This document shows positions 6,663 to 14,767 of a stretch of DNA of 16,811 nt, piece by piece. The stretch covers positions 1 through 16,811 of the forward strand of contig DBZU01000073.1 in assembly GCA_002311285.1 (NCBI GenBank). The letters are read 5' to 3'. Both the position numbers and the translations under genes were made by a program. This stretch comes from Dehalococcoidia bacterium UBA1152 (lineage in GTDB: Bacteria > Chloroflexota > Dehalococcoidia > Lucifugimonadales > UBA2962). The notes under the pieces are model-generated. The model saw only the letters and a list, made by a program, of their open reading frames with translations. It was not told the origin of the DNA and did no database searches. The first letter of the stretch is position 1; the number at the start of each line of letters is the position of its first letter.

Positions 6663-7748
6663 ATGCAAATTGGAATTGTTGGATTACCTAAAAGTGGCAA
6701 AACTACTCTTTTTATGGCGGCAACTAGAGGAAAAGTCCAAAAAGGCAGCAATGGCGAACTCGTCCGAGGCATAGCTAAAATTGATGACAATCGGCTAGAA
6801 AAACTAAGTGAAATATACGACTCTAAAAAAACGACGTCGGCTGAAATACTTTATCTTGATAGTCCCCCTCCGAAAGAAGGTTTTGGTAAACATGTCGGTA
6901 TTGAGGGCAATCTATTGGCTCACCTACAAGGATGTGATGAACTAATCATTGTAGTACGAGAATTTTCTGATGCAAGCGTGCCTCATATCAATAATACTTT
7001 AGACCCATCGAGTGATGCGGTCGAACTATTAATGGACCTGTCATTTGTCGATCAAGGCATATTAGAACGTCGGTTGACGAAGCTCACAGAAGGCTTGAAA
7101 AGCAGAAAGGCTATAGATAAAAAACCGATATTAAGGGAGCAGGATCTATTAGAACGCATATCTAGATCATTAAACGCCGGCAAACCGGCTCATGAAGTGC
7201 TAAAGAATGAACAGGAGACAAAAATAATAAAGGGATTTGGCCTGCTGACAACCAAGCCTTTAATAGTCGCTGTCAATATAGATGAAGCGTCAATAGATCG
7301 ATCTACGGATATTGAAAAGAGAGTTTCAGACGCAATCGAAAATAATGCTAAAGTTGTACCAATATGTACAAAGTTGGAATCAGAGCTCTCAGAAATGAAT
7401 ACCCAAGACGAATTGGATTTTAGAAACGAGTTAAATATAAAAGAGTCAGGAATCAATAGACTTGTAAGGGCCTCTTATGATTCTCTTGGACTAATCACTT
7501 TCTTTACAACTAGTGCCGACGAGACACGAGCATGGTCTATTAAAAAAGGGACTGAAGCCCAAATGGCTGCCGGACAAGTTCATACTGATATGCAACGAGG
7601 ATTTATCAGAGCAGAAATAATATCTTACGAACAGCTAATTTATTGCGGAAACGAGTCCATAGCCCGAAATAAAGGACTACTTCGCCAAGAGGGCAAAAAC
7701 TATGCTATGCAGGATGGGGACGTAGTGAAGTTCTTATTTAATGTTTGA
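6663..7748 (+). CDS. Divergent YchF/OLA1-family P-loop ATPase
   Basis: The 361-residue length matches the YchF/OLA1 family, ribosome-associated NTPases that prefer ATP. G1 is GLPKSGKT (7-14). The specificity motif is NIDE (205-208), equivalent to the family's NxxE. The C-terminal TGS-like half is very well kept: FFTTSADETRAWSIKKGT (280-297), HTDMQRGFIRAE (307-318), and an end in DGDVVKFLFNV. The N-terminal GTPase part is much less conserved. The usual NFPFxTIEPN switch I is absent. G3, normally DIAGLVKGASxGEGLGN, reads DSPPPKEGFGK (66-76), losing the conserved Gly. It could be a paralogue with altered hydrolysis rather than the housekeeping YchF. Its stop overlaps the hemW start by 8 bases. 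Confidence 0.87.
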   Translation: MQIGIVGLPKSGKTTLFMAATRGKVQKGSNGELVRGIAKIDDNRLEKLSEIYDSKKTTSAEILYLDSPPPKEGFGKHVGIEGNLLAHLQGCDELIIVVREFSDASVPHINNTLDPSSDAVELLMDLSFVDQGILERRLTKLTEGLKSRKAIDKKPILREQDLLERISRSLNAGKPAHEVLKNEQETKIIKGFGLLTTKPLIVAVNIDEASIDRSTDIEKRVSDAIENNAKVVPICTKLESELSEMNTQDELDFRNELNIKESGINRLVRASYDSLGLITFFTTSADETRAWSIKKGTEAQMAAGQVHTDMQRGFIRAEIISYEQLIYCGNESIARNKGLLRQEGKNYAMQDGDVVKFLFNV

Positions 7749-8982
7749 CGTGATCGGTAAACATATCAACACTCTAGCACTCTATGTGCATATACCTTTT
7801 TGTGCTACGAAATGCGGGTACTGTGACTTTAATACATATTCGGGTATTGAAAAATTAATTGGTTCTTATACATGTGCTTTAATCAAAGAGGTTCAACTAT
7901 GGGGAGCGAAATTGAGTCAACCTCAGTTATCGTCAATATTTTTCGGTGGCGGCACTCCTTCATATTTAGATTCAGTCCATACACTGAAGATAATCGAATC
8001 TATATCCTCAGCATTTCAAATTCCAAAGGACATCGAAATAACTCTGGAGGCAAATCCGGAGGACATTCGTATTGACAAATTACATGAGTACCAAAATGCC
8101 GGGATAAATCGAATCAGCATAGGCGTACAAAGTTTAGAGAACAATCTACTAAAGCTTTTAGGCAGAAGACATGACGCTAACACAGCGATACAGGCAGTCC
8201 GAAAGACCATCGAAGTCGGATTTAATAACGTAAGTATTGATCTAATGTATGGGCTGCCAAATCAAACACTAAAAGATTGGAGACATACTCTAGATGAATC
8301 ATCTAGCCTAGGATTGCCTCACTTATCAATATATTGCCTAGGCCTGGAAGAAGGTACTCCTATGTCGCAATCTGTAAAATCAGGAGAATTGCCTAAACCG
8401 GACCCAGATTTAGCTGCTGAAATGTATGAGCTAACTATCGAACAATTGGGAAATTTACAATATCGTCATTATGAAATTTCTAACTGGGCACAAACAGGGT
8501 TTGAAAGTAAACATAACATTAACTATTGGGAAAATCAGCCTTTCTTAGGATTAGGACCAGGGGCACATTCATATCTGCCTAATATGCGATTTTCAAATAT
8601 AAAATCACCCAGAGAGTATATATATCGTTTAGCAAACACAACACTCGATTTGAAATCTTCATCTAAGAAAGGCGTAAAAGACACTGTACCCACTATCGAT
8701 AACTTAGAAAATTTATCTACAAGAACAGAGATACTAGATACGCTAATGATGGGCCTTCGCTTAGACACAGGTATATCTGAAGCGAAGTATTTTACTAGAT
8801 TTGGGCGCTCACTTGATGAACAATGGGAGTCCACAATAAAAAGTGCAGTTGATGATGGGTTGATGCGATGGAATTCTGATAATGCGACTAAACAGGATAA
8901 TAGGCAATTACAACTTACTAAAAAGGGTAAATTGTTTAGTAATGAAGTTTTGTCAAGATTTTTTGCCGCATCAACCAAATAA
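7741..8982 (+). CDS. hemW: HemW-like radical SAM heme chaperone
   Basis: This 413-residue radical SAM protein is related to oxygen-independent coproporphyrinogen III oxidase. The start of the domain, LYVHIPFCATKCGYCDF, contains the CxxxCxxC iron-sulfur motif (C21, C25, C28) followed by DF. That is the HemW pattern rather than the CxxxCxxCxC of HemN. The SAM-binding FGGGTPSYL lies at 68-76, and later conserved segments include NRISIGVQS and YEISNWA. HemW proteins are thought to bind and insert heme rather than oxidise coproporphyrinogen, and many such genes are misannotated as hemN. ATG at 7741 overlaps the YchF-like stop (ATGTTTGA), which implies translational coupling. A heme role also fits the ccm genes downstream. 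Confidence 0.9.
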   Translation: MFDVIGKHINTLALYVHIPFCATKCGYCDFNTYSGIEKLIGSYTCALIKEVQLWGAKLSQPQLSSIFFGGGTPSYLDSVHTLKIIESISSAFQIPKDIEITLEANPEDIRIDKLHEYQNAGINRISIGVQSLENNLLKLLGRRHDANTAIQAVRKTIEVGFNNVSIDLMYGLPNQTLKDWRHTLDESSSLGLPHLSIYCLGLEEGTPMSQSVKSGELPKPDPDLAAEMYELTIEQLGNLQYRHYEISNWAQTGFESKHNINYWENQPFLGLGPGAHSYLPNMRFSNIKSPREYIYRLANTTLDLKSSSKKGVKDTVPTIDNLENLSTRTEILDTLMMGLRLDTGISEAKYFTRFGRSLDEQWESTIKSAVDDGLMRWNSDNATKQDNRQLQLTKKGKLFSNEVLSRFFAASTK

Positions 8983-9046
8983 ACATTAGTACTGCCAGCT
9001 GGACATTAGTCACAGACAAGAGTACTTCTGCTATTCTTGTCTTCTT
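8983..9046 (+). promoter_or_regulatory. selB leader with an 11-bp hairpin abutting the start codon
   Basis: AGACAAGAGTA (9014-9024) pairs with TATTCTTGTCT (9032-9042), giving eleven pairs with one G-U and a 7-base loop CTTCTGC. The hairpin ends four bases before the selB ATG at 9047, and no Shine-Dalgarno sequence is visible in the gap. Upstream, ACATTAGT is repeated directly at 8983 and 9003 and flanks the palindrome CCAGCTGG (8995-9002). A translational control role is plausible. A weak terminator for hemW is the alternative, but no uninterrupted T-run follows. Confidence 0.6.
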
Positions 9047-10915
9047 ATGTATGTAATTGGAACTGCCGGGCACGTAGATCACGGTAAATCAAGTTTAGTA
9101 AAAGCCATGACCGGCATTGATCCCGATCGTCTTCAAGAAGAAAAGCTTCGTGAGCTTACAATCGACCTAGGATATGCTTGGTTTGATTTGCCTGACCACA
9201 AAAACGTAAGCATTGTCGACGTTCCTGGTCATGAAAAATTCATTAACAATATGTTAGCCGGAGTCGGTTCTATAGACATGGCTTTACTGGTAGTTGCAGC
9301 CGACGAATCGGTAATGCGTCAAACTCGCGAACATGTAGCAATTCTTGAGCTGCTAAAAATAAATATTGGTATGGTAGCAATAACCAAGGTAGATCTAGTT
9401 AGCCAAGCAATGGTTGATTTAGTGATCGAAGATGTAAAAGGCCTGCTCAAAGGAACTTTTATGGAAAATGCAGCAATTGTGTCTGTCTCGAGCATAACTG
9501 GCCAGGGAGTAGACGATCTAAAAACATCAATGAATAAAAATTTGTCTTCTATAAGATCTCCAAGAGATATTAGTCAAGCTCGTCTCTTAATAGACCGAGC
9601 TTTTACCATCACCGGATTTGGAACGATCGTGACGGGTAATTTACGTGATGGTTCACTAAAAGTGGGTGAACAAGTAGAAATAGTCAATTCCGGAAAGCAG
9701 TCAAGAATCCGAGGATTACAAATTCATGGTGCAAAAGTCACTCAGGCAATGCCAGGAACTAGAGTAGCGGCGAATTTATCCGGGATTCCAACTGATTATG
9801 TAAATAGAGGAGATGTTCTTGCTCCTGTCGGGATATTTAGCGCAACCACTGCTTTCGACATTTATTTAAAAGTAATTAAAGATATACCAAATAATTTAAA
9901 ACATAATATGTATGTGAACGTACATTTAGGAGCCGCTCAACAAGTAGGCAAGCTACGCCTGCTAGACCGCGACATAGCCGAGCCCGGGGAAGAAGTCTGG
10001 GCTCAAATCAAACTCACCTCCAAGTTTGTTGTGCAAAAAAATGACCACTGCATCATCCGAGCAAACCAAATTACTTTAGGTGGCGGCGTCATTGTAGAAC
10101 CACACGCTAAACGACATCGACGAAATCATAACAAAACTATCTCAATGTTAAATTTAAAAAAGGCAGGGTCTACTGACGACTTAATATTGTTGGCAACAAA
10201 TAAAATTAGTCCCGTCAAATTTGAACATATATCTACAGAAACAGATTTAAGCAGGAAAGAAATTCAGGCGGGTTTGACAAGCCTAATTGAATCAAAACAA
10301 ATCATAGATTTTGGTCCTGCTCCGAACGTGTATTACCAAACCGTCCAAAAGTGGACCGATACAACTCGTAAAATTGAAGATGAATTATCTAATTACCACA
10401 ACAAATTTCCAGCAAAAACCGGGATTGCTAAGAATCAATTAAATAAAAGTTTCCATTTCTCAAACAAAATTGTTGATGTAATCTTAATTGCACTAAGCAA
10501 ATCGGGGTCTATTGTAATTGAAAACGGTCAAATACGACTTTCCAATCATGAACCTAAATTATCAAGTTCTGAGAAAAATGAAGCAGAAGCGTTTTTATTA
10601 ATGCTCAGAGAAAATAGATACTCTCCCCCAACTAATTCAACTCCTGAAGCGCACATAACTGACATCTTGATTGCGAGAGGAGAAATAATCAAAATCAGTA
10701 ATCAAATTTTTTACGATAATGATACTTATGAAACTATGTTGATCAAAATCATCGATTTTGTAAAAAAGCACAGAGAGATTAATATTGGCGAAATAAAAGA
10801 TTTATTTAAAATAAGTCGCAAATATGCGCTTGCCTTTGCGGAACATTTAGACCAGAAACAAGTGACTAGGAGAATAGGAGATTCCCGTATATTAAGGCAA
10901 AAGAAAAGCAATTAA
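9047..10915 (+). CDS. selB: Selenocysteine-specific elongation factor SelB
   Basis: SelB is the GTPase that brings selenocysteyl-tRNA to UGA codons marked by a SECIS hairpin. The 622 residues show an EF-Tu-like G domain: GHVDHGKS (8-15), T38 in ELTID, DVPGHE (58-63) and TKVD (113-116). Beta-barrel domains include the SelB-typical RAFTITGFGTIVTG. A long C-terminal winged-helix region ends with ISRKYALAFAEHLD and VTRRIGDSRIL, the mRNA-binding part that separates SelB from EF-Tu. All G motifs look functional. The genome therefore probably encodes selenoproteins, but selA, selC and selD are not in this window. nurA follows after one base. Confidence 0.96.
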   Translation: MYVIGTAGHVDHGKSSLVKAMTGIDPDRLQEEKLRELTIDLGYAWFDLPDHKNVSIVDVPGHEKFINNMLAGVGSIDMALLVVAADESVMRQTREHVAILELLKINIGMVAITKVDLVSQAMVDLVIEDVKGLLKGTFMENAAIVSVSSITGQGVDDLKTSMNKNLSSIRSPRDISQARLLIDRAFTITGFGTIVTGNLRDGSLKVGEQVEIVNSGKQSRIRGLQIHGAKVTQAMPGTRVAANLSGIPTDYVNRGDVLAPVGIFSATTAFDIYLKVIKDIPNNLKHNMYVNVHLGAAQQVGKLRLLDRDIAEPGEEVWAQIKLTSKFVVQKNDHCIIRANQITLGGGVIVEPHAKRHRRNHNKTISMLNLKKAGSTDDLILLATNKISPVKFEHISTETDLSRKEIQAGLTSLIESKQIIDFGPAPNVYYQTVQKWTDTTRKIEDELSNYHNKFPAKTGIAKNQLNKSFHFSNKIVDVILIALSKSGSIVIENGQIRLSNHEPKLSSSEKNEAEAFLLMLRENRYSPPTNSTPEAHITDILIARGEIIKISNQIFYDNDTYETMLIKIIDFVKKHREINIGEIKDLFKISRKYALAFAEHLDQKQVTRRIGDSRILRQKKSN

Positions 10916-10916
10916 A

Positions 10917-12074
10917 ATGAGCTTAGATTTAACAAGTACATCAAAACAGGTCGCCAGCATGGCAACCAATATTAGTGCCCGCGAAAATGACCGCATAAAA
11001 CGAATTGAGGTTGCAAAGGTAGTTGCCAGAGGTTTTGACACCAAACTGTACGATTCAATTAGAAAAAATCTATCTGAATTAGGCCGCTCGACAATTGTCA
11101 TTAATGTTGCTCCTTATAAAACATTCTCTATCCCTAAATTACCCAACAATCTAATAGTCGCAGCAGTAGATGGTTCTCATATTGATGTAAACAGACATTT
11201 GGCTGCACAATGTTTTTTAATAAACATTGGAAGTTGCCTAATTAAATATGGTGACGATGCCTATGCCACTCTCGACAGCATGCCTAAATTATATGCTTCT
11301 GAAGAAAATATGGTGATCAAGGGTAGAGACAATAGATTACAACGAATTCAAGGATCCGTTCTAGGCATAAAACGACACATTGAAGAACTAAAAGCCTTGG
11401 CCGCCCTTATAAGGGATTTGCCTAAAGACACACCTAGTTCCATGTTTTTGGATGGAACCTTGTTCCCGGTAGGAATGTCTATATTCCCCCAATTTGTCAG
11501 AAATCGGTTTTTTGATGAAATCGATGGAACAATGAACGCAATATGTCAAGAATCACAAAACAGGCAGATGTCAATATTGGCATATATTAGCTACCCTGGA
11601 CATAGTGAAATAATAGATGCATTAAGACTAACAATATGCGACGAAGTATCTGGATCTGGTATCTGTTACGGATGTATAGAAGGTACTAAGGACAGGGACC
11701 TTTTTCTTGAATTACTAGAAACGGGACAACGTTCCGCTGTGTTTGTACGAAATGCAAACCTCAGTCAAAGTTCTATCTCTTCAGATATAGCTTTTTTCTA
11801 TCTTCATACCGGTAACGAAATCGCAAGAATCGAGATGCCATCCTGGACCGCTAATCGCAGTGATATTATTGACTTGGCACATGCATCATGTTTTTACCAA
11901 AGCAAAAAAGGATCAGGATATCCAACTGTTTTGATGGAAGCACATGAACAAGCAATCATTACCGCTTCCGATAGAGACTCCTTCGTGAAGTTAGTTGAAT
12001 TAGCTTTAAACTCTAATGGAATAATTACACGAACATCTCAAAAAAATATTTCTAAAAGAGTACGTCATATTTGA
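10917..12074 (+). CDS. nurA: NurA-domain nuclease
   Basis: This 385-residue protein has the NurA-type RNase H-like nuclease fold. NurA works with HerA in DNA end resection in archaea and some bacteria. Visible motifs are AVDGS (83-87) with the first catalytic Asp, LDGTL (178-182) with the second acidic position, a conserved segment around ISYPGHSEIIDALRL, and the C-terminal GYPTVLMEAHEQAII followed by DRD. A predicted helix-rich N-terminal region (1-60) precedes the fold. The start is ATG at 10917, one base after the selB stop. The gene ends with TGA touching the next gene's ATG, so all three nur/her genes are coupled. Active-site residues appear intact, which argues for a working nuclease. 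Confidence 0.88.
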   Translation: MSLDLTSTSKQVASMATNISARENDRIKRIEVAKVVARGFDTKLYDSIRKNLSELGRSTIVINVAPYKTFSIPKLPNNLIVAAVDGSHIDVNRHLAAQCFLINIGSCLIKYGDDAYATLDSMPKLYASEENMVIKGRDNRLQRIQGSVLGIKRHIEELKALAALIRDLPKDTPSSMFLDGTLFPVGMSIFPQFVRNRFFDEIDGTMNAICQESQNRQMSILAYISYPGHSEIIDALRLTICDEVSGSGICYGCIEGTKDRDLFLELLETGQRSAVFVRNANLSQSSISSDIAFFYLHTGNEIARIEMPSWTANRSDIIDLAHASCFYQSKKGSGYPTVLMEAHEQAIITASDRDSFVKLVELALNSNGIITRTSQKNISKRVRHI

Positions 12075-12692
12075 ATGAACCCTAAACGTCAAAATACAGA
12101 AAATAAATCTCCACAAGGCATAATTGGTGAAGTAATAAGAGGTTCGACAAGTCAATTTGAAACCCAATGTTATGAACTATATAAGATGCCACGGTTAGGT
12201 ACCCTCGTAGTTTCAGACGATGAATATCCTATATTTGGAGTAGTATCACATTCAGTGACTGAGAGCTTGGATCCGACAAGGACACCTAGGCCCAGAGGTC
12301 CAGGAGCAGAAAATGTTAAATCAATCTACCAAGAAAACCCTCAATTACAAAACCTGTTGGCAAGTAAGTTCATATCAATCATCGTTGGATATATCGAGAA
12401 CGATGCCATATTAAGAAAGTTGTCTCCCGTCCCTCCTCGTATATTGTCATTAACGCGTATTTGCACCGAATCTGAGGTCAGTGAGTTCTCATCAAATTTT
12501 GATTTCATTGCACGGCTCTTGAATTCCACTATCGGCTCTCCAGACGACGTATTAGCATCATTTTTAAATATAGCAGCTCAGCTAAGACCTAACCCTGAAC
12601 AATACTTTGTTGACGCCGGCAAAGAAGTAGCAACTCTATTACCAGGCCAAATGAGGAGAGTAAACCTGATACTAAGGAACTCCTCGATATGA
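12075..12692 (+). CDS. HAS-barrel-like accessory protein of the NurA-HerA cluster
   Basis: This 205-residue protein is encoded exactly between nurA and herA. The N-terminal part resembles the HAS barrel that normally starts HerA-type ATPases: GIIGEVIRGSTSQFETQCY (15-33), then MPRLGTLVVS, then IFGVVSHSVTESLDP. The remainder is a conserved-looking region with QNPQL-type (ENPQL) and PVPPRILSL segments and a helical C-terminus (about 130-205). There is no P-loop or nuclease motif. It may be a separate subunit that docks on the HerA hexamer or NurA; this is inference from position and the barrel-like start. It begins at the base after the nurA stop and overlaps herA by ATGA. Family assignment is from pattern recognition only. 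Confidence 0.68.
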   Translation: MNPKRQNTENKSPQGIIGEVIRGSTSQFETQCYELYKMPRLGTLVVSDDEYPIFGVVSHSVTESLDPTRTPRPRGPGAENVKSIYQENPQLQNLLASKFISIIVGYIENDAILRKLSPVPPRILSLTRICTESEVSEFSSNFDFIARLLNSTIGSPDDVLASFLNIAAQLRPNPEQYFVDAGKEVATLLPGQMRRVNLILRNSSI

Positions 12693-14347
12693 ATTCGGAT
12701 GAACGGTTTGAACAATTAAAAAGAAACGTCAACACAGATAACTTGTGGTCAGGAGTTATTGTTGGAGGATCACTTTCAGAGGGGCTTGAAGTTCGTTTAA
12801 CAGGTGATTCCTCCATCGAGGAAGTTAAAGTCGGCAGACTCGTAACCATTGAAGGCAAGTCTCACCGCTTTTTTGGACAAGTCTCAGATGTATTACTGGA
12901 AACATCAGACAGGAACCTGAGCTCTCATTCTGAAGAAATGTCCGTTGGAATAATATCTGACGTTATTATTGGAACAACGGCTTATGGCAAAATTAAAATA
13001 CAACCGAAACTGTCAGTTGAGATTAATGAAAAAAGTAAAACCCCACAAGCTGCAAAAACGATCCCTCCTCATTTTTCCAAAGTCGCTACTGCTTCACATG
13101 CTGACATTGAATTAATATTTGGAAAAGAAGCTCCGGGAAAATTCTGGATTGGATCTCCTTTAGATATGGAAACTAAACTCTGCTTAGATATTAATGAATT
13201 CACCAAAAGAAGTAATGGGGTATTTGGGAAGAGTGGTACAGGAAAAACATTTCTCACTAGACTTTTATTAGCTGGCATCCTCCAAAGCGGAAAAGCAGCG
13301 AATTTAGTATTTGATATGCACAGTGAATATGGATGGCAAGGATATTCTGAGACTAAAAACCATCAAGTTAAGGGATTGAAACAACTATTTCCATCAAAAG
13401 TCGCGATATTCTCTCTAGATGAAGAACATTCAAAAAGGCGTGGTTTAACTCCTGATTATGTTGTCAGGATAGGATACAAGGAAGTTGAGCCAGAAGATGT
13501 TGAAATCCTAAGGGAATCTTTAAATCTCTCCTCACAAGCAGCGGATGCTACGCATTCGCTACAACGATACTATGGTAAAAATTGGTTGTTAGAATTTCTT
13601 AACTTATCTGGAACAGAAGCATTCAATATGCTGGCAGGACAAATAAACGTTAATCAAGGAGCCCTGTCTGCTCTACACAGGAGATTAAATGAATTCAGGC
13701 GCTTTGAATTCATGGACGCTGACTCTACACATGATTCTGTGAACCAAATACTTAGATACCTAGATAGAGGAATAAACGTGGTTTTGGAATTTGGAAAATA
13801 TGGTAGGGATACCGATGCATACATCTTAGTAGCAAACCTGCTTACCCGTCGTATATATGATAGATATGCTGCCTACAAAGAAAGGTCTTTATCGGGAACA
13901 GGCAAGGAACCAACACCTTTGGTCATAACGATCGAAGAAGCTCATAAATATCTCACCGCTGAGCTAGCAAGCCAAACTATTTTCGGTACCATTGCAAGAG
14001 AAATGAGGAAATATAATGTGACCCTACTTATCGTTGACCAAAGACCTAGCCAGATAGACGAAGAAGTTATGAGTCAGTTAGGTACAAAGTTGGTCTGTTT
14101 ACTAGATAATAATCGCGACGTTGACTCGGTGTTATCAGGCACGTCAGGACAGCGTAAACTCAGAAGCGTGTTGTCAAGTTTAGATTCTCGCCAACAAGCT
14201 CTGGTTTTTGGCCATGCGCTACCAATGCCAGTAGAAATAAGGGTCAGAGATTATGGCACTAGTGAGTCATATACGAGCTTAGGATATACAGATACTAACA
14301 AAGATAAAGCACAAATAAACAAAGATAAGTCTGATCTGTTCGGTTAA
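12689..14347 (+). CDS. herA: HerA-type hexameric DNA translocase ATPase
   Basis: This 552-residue protein is an FtsK/HerA-superfamily motor that pumps duplex DNA to the NurA nuclease. The N-terminal region (about 1-110) looks like a HAS barrel (GVIVGGS, GRLVTIE, GKIKIQP). The motor core has Walker A GKSGTGKT (180-187), a DMHSEYG segment (209-215), Walker B LVITIEEAH (411-419) with two Glu, and the sensor-like DQRPSQI (450-456) typical of HerA and VirB4-like ATPases. The tail carries two NKDK units seven residues apart (538-541 and 545-548), encoded by direct repeats at 14297 and 14318. ATG at 12689 overlaps the preceding stop (ATGA). It ends the plus-strand operon and converges on a minus-strand gene with a 22-bp gap. 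Confidence 0.93.
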   Translation: MNSDERFEQLKRNVNTDNLWSGVIVGGSLSEGLEVRLTGDSSIEEVKVGRLVTIEGKSHRFFGQVSDVLLETSDRNLSSHSEEMSVGIISDVIIGTTAYGKIKIQPKLSVEINEKSKTPQAAKTIPPHFSKVATASHADIELIFGKEAPGKFWIGSPLDMETKLCLDINEFTKRSNGVFGKSGTGKTFLTRLLLAGILQSGKAANLVFDMHSEYGWQGYSETKNHQVKGLKQLFPSKVAIFSLDEEHSKRRGLTPDYVVRIGYKEVEPEDVEILRESLNLSSQAADATHSLQRYYGKNWLLEFLNLSGTEAFNMLAGQINVNQGALSALHRRLNEFRRFEFMDADSTHDSVNQILRYLDRGINVVLEFGKYGRDTDAYILVANLLTRRIYDRYAAYKERSLSGTGKEPTPLVITIEEAHKYLTAELASQTIFGTIAREMRKYNVTLLIVDQRPSQIDEEVMSQLGTKLVCLLDNNRDVDSVLSGTSGQRKLRSVLSSLDSRQQALVFGHALPMPVEIRVRDYGTSESYTSLGYTDTNKDKAQINKDKSDLFG

Positions 14348-14369
14348 CTAAACTTACTCATTTGTAACT

Positions 14370-14711
14370 TCAATCATCATACATGCCAAAGTGATGAACG
14401 ATTTCCTGTATTACGGTCTGTCTAATTTCTTCTCTTATTTCATCAACATCAGTGCATAGAGTTTCTATAGAGCTTTGAAATAAATAAATTCTGTCTGGTA
14501 AAACATCTCCATAATCAATAAGTTCGGTTAAAGGAACACCTTCATATAGCCCTATCAGTAAATCTTCATCTTCAAAATGCCTGCCTGCAATCTGTTCTTT
14601 TGTAGCAACATCTTCTACCACCACATCCACACTTTGTAATCGATCTTGGAATTCTTTAGGAAGCTCAGTTAATACCTGCGTCACCAATAACTCGAATTCT
14701 GATCGTTTCAA
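14370..14711 (-). CDS. Zincin-fold (PF06262-like) putative metallopeptidase with altered HExxH
   Basis: This 113-residue protein matches the small zincin-like metallopeptidase family. It has an N-terminal FELLVTQVLTELPKEF, then VVVEDVA, LLIGLYEGVPLTE (51-63), and LPDRIYLFQSSIE (71-83). The C-terminus has VIQEIVHHFGM (100-110). Family members normally read HEIAHHFG there. In this protein the first zinc-binding His is Gln102 (CAG), while Glu103, His106, His107 and Gly109 remain. Zinc binding and peptidase activity are therefore doubtful unless another residue substitutes. The family's substrates are poorly known. It is a single gene convergent with herA and divergent from ccmC. Confidence 0.83.
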   Translation of the reverse strand: MKRSEFELLVTQVLTELPKEFQDRLQSVDVVVEDVATKEQIAGRHFEDEDLLIGLYEGVPLTELIDYGDVLPDRIYLFQSSIETLCTDVDEIREEIRQTVIQEIVHHFGMYDD

Positions 14712-14767
14712 TTGAAAACCCTACCTTCTGATATTTTTTGTGATAAATTGCACATATAGAGCGAATT

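Noticed and set aside
8983..9046. tRNA-Sec (selC) upstream of selB
   Set aside because: The gap is only 64 bases and lacks an acceptor stem, a T arm (GGTTCGA) and a UCA anticodon loop.
12072..12077. In-frame TGA between nurA and the next gene as a selenocysteine codon giving a fused protein
   Set aside because: An ATG follows immediately, the downstream protein begins a recognisable domain, no hairpin is evident after the TGA, and NurA already ends at its usual place. Stop-start coupling is the simpler reading.
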